DNA from: Donghicola eburneus
GTDB taxonomy: Bacteria > Pseudomonadota > Alphaproteobacteria > Rhodobacterales > Rhodobacteraceae
Reading direction: 5' to 3'
DNA: 64,000 bases
Assembly: GCF_900115865.1 (NCBI RefSeq)
Contig: NZ_FOXY01000010.1
Location: 62,001-126,000 of the forward strand
Of the stretch, positions 52,126 through 60,741 are shown piece by piece. The stretch's first letter is position 1, and the number at the start of each line of letters is the position of its first letter. Below the pieces are notes generated by a model that made no database searches, was not told where the DNA came from, and was given only the letters and a program-made list of their open reading frames with translations. The translations under genes were made by a program, and so were the position numbers.

Positions 52126-53321
52126 CCGAGGTCTTCACTGGTTCCTTCACCCAGCAAGAGCCCATCTGCGAAGAGGGTATCGCTGCCGCAGTCGAGGTCA
52201 TGCGCCACGGGCGTTTGCACCGCTACAACACCGCTTCAGGGGAAATTTCCCATACCGCTCTTTTGGAAGAAGAATTCGCGGCTTTCACCGGGGCGAAATA
52301 CGCGCTGGCCGTGGCATCCGGTGGCTACGCCATCGGCGCCGCCCTGCGTGCGGCTGGGGTCCAGCACGGCGACCCCGTTCTGACCAACGCGTTTACGCTG
52401 GCGCCGGTGCCGGGGGCGATTGCCTCGGTCGGAGGCATCCCCGATCTGGTCGAAGTGACCGAGGATCTGGTGATCGACCTCGACCATCTGGAAACCAAGG
52501 CCGCAACGGGCCAGTCGAAGTATCTGCTCCTCAGCCACATGCGCGGGCACATCTGCGACATGGACCGGCTGATGGCGATCTGCAACGCCCACGGCATCAT
52601 CGTGATCGAGGATTGCGCCCACACCATGGGCGCTACATTCAAAGGCATCCAGAGCGGGCGCCATGGCCTGATCGGCTGCTACTCCACCCAGACCTACAAG
52701 CATATGAACTCTGGCGAAGGCGGCTTTCTGGTCACCGATGACGCCGAAACCATGGCCCGCGCGATCATCCTGTCGGGCTCTTATATGCTCTACGAACGCC
52801 ACCGCGCTGCACCGCCGTCCGAGATTTTCGAGCGGGTCAAGTACGTGACTCCCAACATCTCGGGCCGGATGGACAATCTGCGCGCGGCGATCCTGCGCCC
52901 GCAGATCGCGACCTTGCAAGACAGGATCGACGGCTGGAACGCCCGCTACGCCCGCGTGGAAGAGGGCCTGTCGAACTGCCCCGGCCTGCGGACCATCCGC
53001 CATCACGCCGAGGCGGTGCAAGTTGGGTCCTCGATTCAGTTTTTGCTGCCAGAGTGGCCCGCGGAGAAAATCACGGACCTGCTATTGCGTTGCGCCAAAC
53101 GGGGCGTCGAACTCAAATGGTTCGGCAAGGCAGAGCCCATCGCCTTCACCAGTCGTTACGACAGTTGGCAATATTTCAACTGCGAAAAATTGCCCCGCAC
53201 CGACCGTATCCTAGCGGGTTTGATCGACATGCGCCTGCCCTTGACCTTCAGCTTGGCAGATTGCGACCTTATCTCGCGCATCATCCGCGACGAGGTCTCG
53301 ATCCTATATCAGGCGAAATAA
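52122..53321 (+). CDS. DegT/DnrJ/EryC1-family PLP aminotransferase
   Basis: A 399-residue fold-type I PLP enzyme. The pyridine-ring aspartate is in IEDCAHTMGA (D164) and the Schiff-base lysine is in TQTYKHMNSGEGG (K193). The family transaminates keto-sugars for surface glycans and antibiotics, and some members act on other keto compounds. Coupling to the gph-like phosphatase by an ATGA overlap is the only context, which gives no clear pathway. A terminator and a repeat-rich gap follow. Confidence 0.88.
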   Translation: MTEVFTGSFTQQEPICEEGIAAAVEVMRHGRLHRYNTASGEISHTALLEEEFAAFTGAKYALAVASGGYAIGAALRAAGVQHGDPVLTNAFTLAPVPGAIASVGGIPDLVEVTEDLVIDLDHLETKAATGQSKYLLLSHMRGHICDMDRLMAICNAHGIIVIEDCAHTMGATFKGIQSGRHGLIGCYSTQTYKHMNSGEGGFLVTDDAETMARAIILSGSYMLYERHRAAPPSEIFERVKYVTPNISGRMDNLRAAILRPQIATLQDRIDGWNARYARVEEGLSNCPGLRTIRHHAEAVQVGSSIQFLLPEWPAEKITDLLLRCAKRGVELKWFGKAEPIAFTSRYDSWQYFNCEKLPRTDRILAGLIDMRLPLTFSLADCDLISRIIRDEVSILYQAK

Positions 53322-53327
53322 CATTCA

Positions 53328-53356
53328 CCTTTTTGCTTTGTCGGAAATACTCCGGG
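53328..53356 (-). repeat. GTATTTTT dispersed repeat, copy d (reverse)
   Basis: On the minus strand GGAGTATTTCCGACAAAGCA (53354-53335), then AAAAAGG. It begins seven bases after the aminotransferase stop. Confidence 0.45.
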
Positions 53357-53379
53357 GGTGAATTGGCCATCGGCCAAGA

Positions 53380-53399
53380 GGGGGCAGCGCCCCCTTTTT
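53380..53399 (+). terminator. Terminator after the DegT aminotransferase
   Basis: GGGGGC, three bases, GCCCCC, then five T (53380-53399). Confidence 0.68.
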
Positions 53400-53423
53400 C
53401 TTTTTCTGTAGCGCGCTGCGCGC

Positions 53424-53492
53424 GGATGGGGGCGCTGCCCCCACGGCCCGGTGGGCCTTCCCCCCGCGGTATTTGTGCCAAGATGAAAGCAG
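53424..53492 (+). repeat. Composite repeat: GGGGGCGCTGCCCCC hairpin plus GTATTT motif, copy e
   Basis: GATGGGGGCGCTGCCCCC, a C-rich run, then GGTATTTGTGCCAAGATGAA. The same layout recurs at 57.23 kb. The rest of the 53322-53564 gap holds the terminator above and the ivd control region. Confidence 0.55.
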
Positions 53493-53515
53493 GGGTGTTG
53501 ACATGATTTTGTTTA

Positions 53516-53529
53516 TGAACAAGTGTTCA
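53516..53529. promoter_or_regulatory. Operator-like palindrome ahead of ivd
   Basis: TGAACA, AG, TGTTCA lies 13 bp after a TTGACA hexamer (53498-53503) and 35 bp before the ivd ATG. Such 14-bp sites are typical of TetR-type repressors. No good -10 could be named. Confidence 0.45.
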
Positions 53530-53564
53530 ATAAAGGGGTTTGGTTGATCTGGGAGGAATCGCCA

Positions 53565-54728
53565 ATGTTCATGTCTTCGATGACGTTTGATCTGGGGGAA
53601 GAGGTCAACGCGCTGCGCGAGATGGTTCACCGCTGGGCGCAGGAGCGGGTGAAGCCGATTGCGGCAGAAGTGGATCAGGGGAATGCCTTTCCGAACGAGC
53701 TATGGCGCGAGATGGGGGAGCTTGGACTGCTCGGTGTGACTGTGGCCGAGGAGTATGGCGGGGCGGGGATGTCCTATTTGGCGCATACCATCGCGGTCGA
53801 GGAGATCGCGCGCGCCAGTGCGTCAGTGTCGCTCAGCTATGGGGCCCATTCGAACCTGTGCGTCAACCAGATCAAGTTGAACGGGACCGAGGAGCAGAAG
53901 CAGAAGTACCTGCCTCGGCTCATCAGTGGCGAGCATGTGGGCGCTTTGGCGATGTCGGAGGCGGGGGCGGGGTCCGATGTGGTCTCGATGACGCTGAAGG
54001 CCGAGAAGCGGAACGGGTATTACCTGCTGAACGGCAACAAGTACTGGATCACCAATGGGCCGGATGCGGATACTTTGGTGGTCTATGCCAAGACGGATCC
54101 CGAGGCGGGGTCCAAGGGGATCACGGCCTTTATCGTCGAGAAAGAGTTCAAGGGGTTCTCGACTAGCAAGCATTTCGACAAGCTGGGGATGCGCGGGTCC
54201 AACACTGCCGAGCTGATTTTCGAGGATGTGGAGGTGCCCTTCGAGAATGTCCTTGGCGAAGAGGGCAAGGGCGTGCGGGTGCTGATGTCCGGTCTGGACT
54301 ACGAGCGCGTGGTTCTGGCGGGGATCGGGACGGGGATCATGGCGGCCTGTCTCGATGAGATCATGCCTTATCTGGCCGAGCGGACACAATTCGGGCAGCC
54401 CATCGGGAATTTCCAGCTGATGCAGGCCAAGATCGCCGACATGTACACCGCGATGAACAGTGCGCGGGCCTATGTCTACGAGGTCGCCAAGGCGTGTGAT
54501 CGCGGGCAGGTTACGCGGCAGGATGCGGCGGCCTGTGTGCTCTATGCCAGTGAAGAAGCGATGAAGCAGGCTCATCAGGCGGTGCAGGCCATGGGCGGGG
54601 CGGGGTTCCTGAACGACAGCGTGGTCAGCCGCCTGTTCCGCGACGCCAAGCTGATGGAGATCGGCGCGGGCACCAGCGAAATCCGCCGGATGTTGATCGG
54701 GCGTGAACTCATGGGGACCATGAAGTGA
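53565..54728 (+). CDS. ivd: Isovaleryl-CoA dehydrogenase
   Basis: A 387-residue acyl-CoA dehydrogenase. FAD-site motif is [16 protein letters not shown] and the C-terminal motif [20 protein letters not shown] is intact. The catalytic glutamate sits in [13 protein letters not shown], the position that marks isovaleryl-CoA dehydrogenases. The ATG at 53565 follows GGGAGGA. It catalyses step three of leucine breakdown, and the downstream mccB and mccA encode the next step, which confirms the substrate. Confidence 0.95.
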   Translation: MFMSSMTFDLGEEVNALREMVHRWAQERVKPIAAEVDQGNAFPNELWREMGELGLLGVTVAEEYGGAGMSYLAHTIAVEEIARASASVSLSYGAHSNLCVNQIKLNGTEEQKQKYLPRLISGEHVGALAMSEAGAGSDVVSMTLKAEKRNGYYLLNGNKYWITNGPDADTLVVYAKTDPEAGSKGITAFIVEKEFKGFSTSKHFDKLGMRGSNTAELIFEDVEVPFENVLGEEGKGVRVLMSGLDYERVVLAGIGTGIMAACLDEIMPYLAERTQFGQPIGNFQLMQAKIADMYTAMNSARAYVYEVAKACDRGQVTRQDAAACVLYASEEAMKQAHQAVQAMGGAGFLNDSVVSRLFRDAKLMEIGAGTSEIRRMLIGRELMGTMK

Positions 54729-55048
54729 GCTTAAGGCAGGTCGTTTTCACAGTGCTGGGGGCTTTTCTGGCCCTCGTTGCGGTGATCGGCCTGCGGCTGG
54801 GCTGGATTTCGGCGACCTTGACCGAGACCGAGGTGATCGAGCGCTACGCGTCGGCCTATTTGCAAGAGGCAGGGCAGGGCGCGGCGCTGACGGATTGTCA
54901 TGCAGAGACGGGGCAGGCGCCTTGGATCAAGCTGCGTGTGGTGTGCCAGAACAGTCTGGGGCGCGAATGGCGCTTTGGTGCGGGGCTGTGGGGGCAACTC
55001 GTGTACATTGAACGCATAGACCCCATTTCTCAGGAGCAACGCATTTGA
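54725..55048 (+). CDS. Small one-TM protein of unknown function
   Basis: A 107-residue protein starting at GTG, with four bases shared with the ivd stop. One membrane segment (about 5-27) and a short exported domain with two cysteines ([21 protein letters not shown]) follow. I do not recognise it. The cysteines could form a disulfide in the periplasm. It is held in the ivd-mcc operon by overlaps on both sides. Confidence 0.65.
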   Translation: MSLRQVVFTVLGAFLALVAVIGLRLGWISATLTETEVIERYASAYLQEAGQGAALTDCHAETGQAPWIKLRVVCQNSLGREWRFGAGLWGQLVYIERIDPISQEQRI

Positions 55049-55539
55049 CACGCGGGATGATGATCGCTTTTGCCCTAGTGGCGACGGCAGCGGGCGCGGA
55101 CGAAGAGTTCGTCTTTCACGATGCGCTGGTTCAGCAGTGCTACGACAACGCGACCTCGGGCAAATCGCAGGACTGTGTGGGCAGCGCGGCCGACCTGTGC
55201 ATGGCACAGAACGAGGGCGGTTGGAGCACCTACGGGATGAATTTCTGCATCGGCGAGGAGTTCGCGTGGTGGGATGCGGTGCTGAACCGTGAATACCAGC
55301 GCGTTATGGCGGCGTCGAAGCAGGTCGATACGGAGATGGCGGGGATGCAGGTGCCTTCGGTTGCCGGAGCCCTGAGGGATATGCAGCGGGCGTGGATCGG
55401 GTTTCGGGATGGGACGTGCCTCTATGAGGTGTCCCAGTGGAGCAACGGGACAGGCGCGGGGCCAGCCCATGCGGGATGCATGATGCGGCTTACCGCCGAG
55501 CAGGCGCTCTATCTGGCGGGAGAGGGGCACACCCAGTAG
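55045..55539 (+). CDS. Exported LprI-like (DUF1311) protein
   Basis: A 164-residue protein. The signal peptide ([18 protein letters not shown]) precedes a cysteine-rich domain of the lysozyme-inhibitor LprI type (the block DMQRAWIGFRDGTCLYEVSQ is characteristic). The start is TTG in a TTGA overlap with the previous gene. Periplasmic location is likely; inhibition of lysozyme is known only for some family members. Its place inside a catabolic operon is unexplained. Confidence 0.78.
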   Translation: MTRGMMIAFALVATAAGADEEFVFHDALVQQCYDNATSGKSQDCVGSAADLCMAQNEGGWSTYGMNFCIGEEFAWWDAVLNREYQRVMAASKQVDTEMAGMQVPSVAGALRDMQRAWIGFRDGTCLYEVSQWSNGTGAGPAHAGCMMRLTAEQALYLAGEGHTQ

Positions 55540-55605
55540 CGCCGAACTGCGGCAGGTCCGAAGGGGAGAGCGGGCCTGTTCAGAAACAACAAGGGAGGAG
55601 CGCCG

Positions 55606-57213
55606 ATGGCGCGGTTGAGAAGTCAGGTCCAGACCGGATCGGAAACTTACAAAGTCAATCTGGCCGCCCATGAGGCGATGCTGGCCGAGGTGCGTGAAGC
55701 GGCTGAATGGGCTGCGGCGGGCGGCGGCGACAAGGCGCGTGACCGGCATCTGAGCCGTGGCAAGATGCTGCCGCGCGATCGGGTCGGGGCGCTGCTGGAT
55801 GCGGGCTCACCCTTTCTAGAGATTGGCGCCATGGCGGCGCACGGGTTGTACGACGGAGCCGCTCCTTGTGCAGGCGTCGTTGCAGGCATCGGTCGTGTCC
55901 ATGGGCGCGATGTCATGGTTGTCTGCAACGACGCCACTGTAAAGGGCGGGACCTATTACCCGATGACGGTCAAAAAGCACCTGCGGGCCCAAGAGATCGC
56001 CGAGGAATGCAGGCTGCCTTGTGTCTATCTGGTGGATAGTGGCGGCGCGAACCTGCCCAATCAGGACGAGGTTTTCCCTGACCGCGATCACTTTGGCCGG
56101 ATTTTCTATAATCAGGCGCGGATGAGCGCGAAGGGCATCCCGCAGATCGCCGTGGTGATGGGATCATGCACGGCAGGCGGGGCCTATGTGCCTGCGATGT
56201 CGGATGTGTCGATCATCGTCAAAGAGCAGGGCACGATTTTCTTGGCGGGGCCGCCTTTGGTGAAGGCCGCGACCGGAGAGGTCGTGACCGCCGAGGATTT
56301 GGGCGGCGGGGACGTGCATACGCGGCTGTCCGGTGTCGCGGACTATCTGGCCGAGGATGACGCGCACGCTTTGGCTTTGGCACGGGAAGCTGTGCGGCAC
56401 CTGAACTGCCCGCCCGCGGGGGCGGTGGATTGGGCTGCGCCCGAGGAGCCCGCCTATGATCCAGACGAAATTCTGGGCGTGGTGCCCGGTGATCTGCGCA
56501 CCCCCTATGACATCCGCGAGGTGATCGCGCGGGTGGTGGACGGCAGCCGCTTTGACGAGTTCAAGGCGCGGTTCGGGGAGACTTTGGTCACCGGTTTTGC
56601 CCACGTGGAAGGGTGCCCTGTGGGGATCGTCGCCAACAATGGCGTGCTGTTTTCTGAGGCGGCGGTGAAGGGCGCGCATTTCATCGAGCTGTGTTCGCAG
56701 CGGAAGATCCCCTTGGTGTTTTTGCAGAACATCACAGGGTTCATGGTGGGCCGGAAGTACGAGAACGAAGGGATCGCACGGCACGGGGCCAAGATGGTCA
56801 CGGCGGTGGCAAGCACCTCGGTGCCGAAGATCACGATGCTGGTGGGCGGGTCCTTTGGTGCGGGGAACTACGGGATGGCCGGCCGGGCCTATCAACCGCG
56901 GTTCCTGTGGACATGGCCCAACAGCCGGATTTCGGTGATGGGTGGGCCGCAGGCGGCTGGCGTTCTGGCGACGGTGAAACGGGATGCCATCGAGCGCGCT
57001 GGCGGGGCGTGGAGTGCCGAGGAGGAAGCGGCCTTCAAGCAGCCGACGCTGGAGATGTTCGAGCGGCAGAGCCATCCTTTGTACGCGACGGCGCGGCTGT
57101 GGGATGACGGGATCATTGATCCGCGCAAGACGCGGGCGGTGTTGTCCCTGAGCCTGCGGGCGGCGCTGAACGCGCCCGTTGAGGCGACCAAATTCGGCGT
57201 GTTCCGCATGTGA
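55606..57213 (+). CDS. mccB: Methylcrotonyl-CoA carboxylase, beta (carboxyltransferase) subunit
   Basis: A 535-residue carboxyltransferase of the crotonase-like biotin-dependent group. The acyl-CoA and biotin pockets are marked by [19 protein letters not shown] and [20 protein letters not shown]. With MccA it carboxylates 3-methylcrotonyl-CoA to 3-methylglutaconyl-CoA in leucine breakdown. The ribosome-binding site AGGGAGGAG (55592-55600) is complementary to nine bases of the loops of the small RNAs at 33.3-33.7 kb. Confidence 0.96.
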   Translation: MARLRSQVQTGSETYKVNLAAHEAMLAEVREAAEWAAAGGGDKARDRHLSRGKMLPRDRVGALLDAGSPFLEIGAMAAHGLYDGAAPCAGVVAGIGRVHGRDVMVVCNDATVKGGTYYPMTVKKHLRAQEIAEECRLPCVYLVDSGGANLPNQDEVFPDRDHFGRIFYNQARMSAKGIPQIAVVMGSCTAGGAYVPAMSDVSIIVKEQGTIFLAGPPLVKAATGEVVTAEDLGGGDVHTRLSGVADYLAEDDAHALALAREAVRHLNCPPAGAVDWAAPEEPAYDPDEILGVVPGDLRTPYDIREVIARVVDGSRFDEFKARFGETLVTGFAHVEGCPVGIVANNGVLFSEAAVKGAHFIELCSQRKIPLVFLQNITGFMVGRKYENEGIARHGAKMVTAVASTSVPKITMLVGGSFGAGNYGMAGRAYQPRFLWTWPNSRISVMGGPQAAGVLATVKRDAIERAGGAWSAEEEAAFKQPTLEMFERQSHPLYATARLWDDGIIDPRKTRAVLSLSLRAALNAPVEATKFGVFRM

Positions 57214-57226
57214 GTGCGGGCGGGGG

Positions 57227-57287
57227 ATGGGGGCGCTGCCCCCGCGCCAGAGGCGCTCCCCCGGGGTATTTTCGCCAAAAAAGAGCA
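57227..57287 (+). repeat. Composite repeat, copy f
   Basis: GATGGGGGCGCTGCCCCC, C-rich run, then GGGGTATTTTCGCCAAAAAA, in the mccB-mccA gap. Same layout as copy e at 53.4 kb. Confidence 0.55.
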
Positions 57288-57307
57288 GCGGCCGAGGGGA
57301 GAAGGTC

Positions 57308-59260
57308 ATGTTTGACAGCGTGTTGATTGCGAACCGTGGAGAGATTGCCTGCCGTGTGGCGCGGACGGCGCGGGCGATGGGCTTGCGGGTGGTGGCGGTT
57401 TATTCCGATGCGGATCGGGATGCGGCCCATGTGGCCATGGCCGATGAGGCTGTGTGGATCGGGGGGAATGCGCCCTCGGACAGCTATTTGCGCGGGGATC
57501 GGATTATCGCGGCGGCCTTGGAGGCTGGCGCGGGGGCGATCCATCCCGGCTATGGGTTCCTGTCCGAGAATGCCGAGTTTGTGGAGGCTGTGGAGGCGGC
57601 TGGTTTGGTCTTTGTCGGGCCGACGGCTGGGGCCATTCGGGCGATGGGGTTAAAAGATGCGGCCAAAGCGCTGATGGCCGAGGCGGGGGTGCCTGTGGTC
57701 CCTGGCTATCATGGGGCGGACCAGTCGGACGCGCTGTTGGCCGAGGAGGCCGCGCGGATCGGCTATCCGGTGTTGATCAAGGCGGTCGCTGGAGGCGGTG
57801 GCAAGGGGATGCGCTTGGTCGAGAGCGCCGAAGGGTTTGCCGACGGGTTGGCCAGTGCGCGGGCCGAGGCGCGGACGGCCTTTGGCAATGACGCGGTGCT
57901 GATCGAAAAGTTCGTGAGCAGTCCACGGCACATCGAAGTGCAGGTGTTTGGTGACGGGGCCCAAGCAGTGCACCTGTTCGAGCGGGACTGTTCGCTGCAG
58001 CGGCGCCATCAGAAGGTCATCGAGGAGGCTCCTGCGCCCGGCATGACGGACGAGATGCGTGAGGCGATGGGCGCTGCTGCTGTGCGCGCCGCCAAGGCGA
58101 TCGGGTATCGCGGGGCGGGCACGGTGGAGTTCATTGTGGACGGCTCGGACGGGCTGCAGCCCGATCGGTTCTGGTTCATGGAGATGAACACACGCCTTCA
58201 GGTTGAGCATCCAGTGACCGAGGCGATCACGGGTGTGGACTTGGTCGAGTGGCAATTGCGGGTCGCCATGGGAGAGCCTTTGCCCTTGGGGCAAGAGGAT
58301 CTGTCGATCAACGGGCACGCGTTTGAAGTGCGTCTCTATGCCGAAGATGTGGCGGCTGGGTTCTTGCCTGCGACGGGACGTTTGGACCGTTTGCGTTTTG
58401 CACAGGAGTTGCGTGCTGATAGTGGCGTGCGCGAGGGCGACGAGATCAGCCCCCACTACGATCCCATGATTGCAAAGCTGATCAGCCACGGACCCAACCG
58501 TGCGATAGCGCTATCACGCTTACGTAGGGGTATGATGCAATCTCAGGTTGCGGGAACGGTAACGAATCTCGACTTCCTGAAATCGTTGGCTGGGCATTGC
58601 GATTTTGTAGAGGGTCGCGTGGACACCGGATTGATCGCCCGAGTCATGGATGATCTGCATTATGCACCTGCAGCAACGCCGGAAGTTGTTGCACTGGCTA
58701 CAATTTCTGCGCTCGGGTTGCAAAATGCTGCGACTGCACATCAGGGCTTCGCACTTTGGTCGCGACTTCGTCGATTTGTGCAGTTGACACAAGGGGATAA
58801 AGTGTGGACCGTATGCCTGCAAATTAATGGTCCTCGCGCGATTACGGTTGATCTGGGGGAGGAGCAGGTCACGCTGATGCGCGACAGCGAGGGTCATTGG
58901 CGGGCAGGAGGGGCCCGCATCGGCGAGACGGTGGCACTGGGGGAGAGTGTCACCGTCTTCGCATCCCATACCTACACTTTTGCAATAGATGACCCGCTGA
59001 ATCGGGCCTCTGATGGTGCAGATGAGGCACACCTTGTGGTTGCGCCAATGCCCGGCGTTGTCTCTGGCGTGCTCGTCAAGGCAGGGGATCCTGTCTCGGC
59101 CGGAATGCGCATGGCGCTGCTGGAGGCGATGAAAATGGAGCACACGCTTTGCGCGCCCCGCGATGGTGTCGTGGCAGAAGTGTTGGTCCGCGAAGGTGAC
59201 CAGATCGAGGCCGGTGTCGCAATGATCCGCCTTGAGGAGAGCGAGGAGGACGCCGCATGA
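57308..59260 (+). CDS. mccA: Methylcrotonyl-CoA carboxylase, alpha (biotin carboxylase) subunit
   Basis: A 650-residue biotin-carrying subunit. Biotin carboxylase domain starts FDSVLIANRGEIACRVARTA and has the ATP-grasp loop AGGGGKGMRL (near 160). A BT linker domain follows (about 450-570), and the biotinyl domain ends in EAMKMEHTL with biotinyl lysine K609. The ATG at 57308 is the family start. Hand counts show 70% GC at 57361-57420 but 52% at 58681-58800, so the linker part differs in composition from the rest. It overlaps the GST gene by four bases. Confidence 0.96.
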   Translation: MFDSVLIANRGEIACRVARTARAMGLRVVAVYSDADRDAAHVAMADEAVWIGGNAPSDSYLRGDRIIAAALEAGAGAIHPGYGFLSENAEFVEAVEAAGLVFVGPTAGAIRAMGLKDAAKALMAEAGVPVVPGYHGADQSDALLAEEAARIGYPVLIKAVAGGGGKGMRLVESAEGFADGLASARAEARTAFGNDAVLIEKFVSSPRHIEVQVFGDGAQAVHLFERDCSLQRRHQKVIEEAPAPGMTDEMREAMGAAAVRAAKAIGYRGAGTVEFIVDGSDGLQPDRFWFMEMNTRLQVEHPVTEAITGVDLVEWQLRVAMGEPLPLGQEDLSINGHAFEVRLYAEDVAAGFLPATGRLDRLRFAQELRADSGVREGDEISPHYDPMIAKLISHGPNRAIALSRLRRGMMQSQVAGTVTNLDFLKSLAGHCDFVEGRVDTGLIARVMDDLHYAPAATPEVVALATISALGLQNAATAHQGFALWSRLRRFVQLTQGDKVWTVCLQINGPRAITVDLGEEQVTLMRDSEGHWRAGGARIGETVALGESVTVFASHTYTFAIDDPLNRASDGADEAHLVVAPMPGVVSGVLVKAGDPVSAGMRMALLEAMKMEHTLCAPRDGVVAEVLVREGDQIEAGVAMIRLEESEEDAA

Positions 59261-59913
59261 TCCGTTTGCACCACTGCCCGCAGACCCGCTCTATGCGGAC
59301 GTTCTGGCTGCTGAATGAATTGGGAGTGCCGTTCGAGGTGGTGACCCACGGGTTCGACAAGAGCCTGCGGTCTGACGCCTTTCTGTCAATGTCGCCTGCG
59401 GGGCGGGTGCCCGCGCTGGAGATCGACGGCGACACCATGTTCGAGACGGGCGCAATCACCGAGTACCTGTGCGAGAGCTATCCTGATAGCGCCATGGGAC
59501 GGCCTGTGGGTCATCCTGAGAGGCGCGACTGGCTGGTCTGGGTGCACTTTTCCGAGACGGTGAGCCAACATTCGGCAGCGCTGACCCAGCAGCATGTGAT
59601 GCTCTATGAGGACAGCATGCGGTCGCCCATCATCATGAAGCTGGAGGCGGCCCGCCTGAAGAAATGCTATGCCGCGCTGGAGGCTCGTTTGGAGGGTCGG
59701 ACATACTTGCTGGACGGCGGGTTCTCGGCTGCGGATGTCAGCGTGGGGCAGGCGATTTACATGTCTCGCCATTTTGCGCGTTTGACCGAGTTTCCGGCTT
59801 TGTCCGCGTGGTATGATCGGATCAGCGCGCGGCCCGCGTTCCAAGCCGCTTTGCCGGTCGATGGGGAGCGTCTGCTCTATGCCGAGCCGTTCTACCCCGC
59901 GTGGGAGAGCTAA
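59257..59913 (+). CDS. Glutathione S-transferase family protein
   Basis: A 218-residue GST. The thioredoxin-like N-terminal domain (LHHCPQTRSMRTFWLLNELG; glutathione site MFETGAITEYL) and the helical C-terminal domain are both present. It is coupled to mccA by an ATGA overlap. In many relatives this place holds hydroxymethylglutaryl-CoA lyase and methylglutaconyl-CoA hydratase, which are missing here. The GST may handle a reactive intermediate, but that is a guess. Confidence 0.85.
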   Translation: MIRLHHCPQTRSMRTFWLLNELGVPFEVVTHGFDKSLRSDAFLSMSPAGRVPALEIDGDTMFETGAITEYLCESYPDSAMGRPVGHPERRDWLVWVHFSETVSQHSAALTQQHVMLYEDSMRSPIIMKLEAARLKKCYAALEARLEGRTYLLDGGFSAADVSVGQAIYMSRHFARLTEFPALSAWYDRISARPAFQAALPVDGERLLYAEPFYPAWES

Positions 59914-59929
59914 GGCGCGAGCTTCGTTT

Positions 59930-59951
59930 CTGTCATGGAATTGTCATGAAA
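59930..59951 (+). promoter_or_regulatory. Pho box upstream of arsC
   Basis: Two 11-base direct repeats, CTGTCATGGAA and TTGTCATGAAA, fit the PhoB consensus CTGTCATAwAw. A weaker third repeat may run to 59962, and TATTAT at 59971 could be the -10. Confidence 0.6.
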
Positions 59952-59972
59952 GGTTCACGTGCATTCGGGCTA

Positions 59973-59996
59973 TTATTTCGGTTATTCCCGAAATAA
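59973..59996. repeat. 9-bp inverted repeat overlapping the arsC promoter
   Basis: TTATTTCGG, six bases, CCGAAATAA. It overlaps the possible -10 and may be an operator. The remaining 59914-60125 gap shows no gene. Confidence 0.45.
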
Positions 59997-60125
59997 AGGA
60001 TTAAGGCGCGACTTTGGGTGCGCCGACCGATCCGATCAGGCGGCGGGACTGCAAGAGTGTTACATTCTTGTGCTGCTGTTGCCAGAACCGTGCCACGTGC
60101 ACGCCTACAGCATGGGACAGCTATC

Positions 60126-60638
60126 ATGACGGACCGCAAGTACACTGTTCTTTTCATCTGCGTCGGAAATTCGGCGCGGTCGATCTTTGCCGAGTCTTTG
60201 CTGCGCAGTTTGGGCGGCGACAGGTTCAACGCGTATTCAGCGGGGGTGCGGCCTTCGTCTGAATTGAACCCGTTTGCAGTTCAGGTGCTGCGGGACAAGG
60301 GGCACGATGTGTCGGTTTTGCGCGCCAAAAATTTTGCCGAGTTTGTGGGTTCCGATGCGCCGCAACTGGATTTTGTGTTTACCGTTTGCGATCAAGCTGC
60401 AGCCGAGGAATGTCCCGTCTGGGAGGGGCAGACAATCAGCGGACATTGGGGCATGCCTGATCCGGTCAAGGTTCAAGGAACCGATGCGCAAAAAGCGCTG
60501 GCGTTTCAGCAGGCATATGGCGCGCTGAAGCATCGAATTTCAGCATTCGTTGCCCTGCCGGTCGAACGTCTGGACCGTATCGCGCTACAATCGGCAGTGA
60601 ACGGGATCGGGGCGCGTTCGGCAGAAAATCTGGTCTAG
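60126..60638 (+). CDS. arsC: Arsenate reductase ArsC (low-molecular-weight phosphatase type)
   Basis: A 170-residue protein of the LMW tyrosine-phosphatase fold. The P-loop CVGNSARS (C-x5-R) starts near residue 11 and the resolving cysteine region is [15 protein letters not shown]. It reduces arsenate to arsenite. The ATG at 60126 is chosen from the family start; the open frame extends into the control region. An arsenite exporter gene follows 103 bp later. No arsR regulator is present. Confidence 0.88.
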   Translation: MTDRKYTVLFICVGNSARSIFAESLLRSLGGDRFNAYSAGVRPSSELNPFAVQVLRDKGHDVSVLRAKNFAEFVGSDAPQLDFVFTVCDQAAAEECPVWEGQTISGHWGMPDPVKVQGTDAQKALAFQQAYGALKHRISAFVALPVERLDRIALQSAVNGIGARSAENLV

Positions 60639-60741
60639 CGTCCGCCGGTTGCCTGTGATGAACAAAGGGCGCGGGCCGGATGGGCCGCGCAAGAAGCGTT
60701 TGGGTGGTGTGTGTCGCCATAACAAGTCAAAGGGGCAGGCT

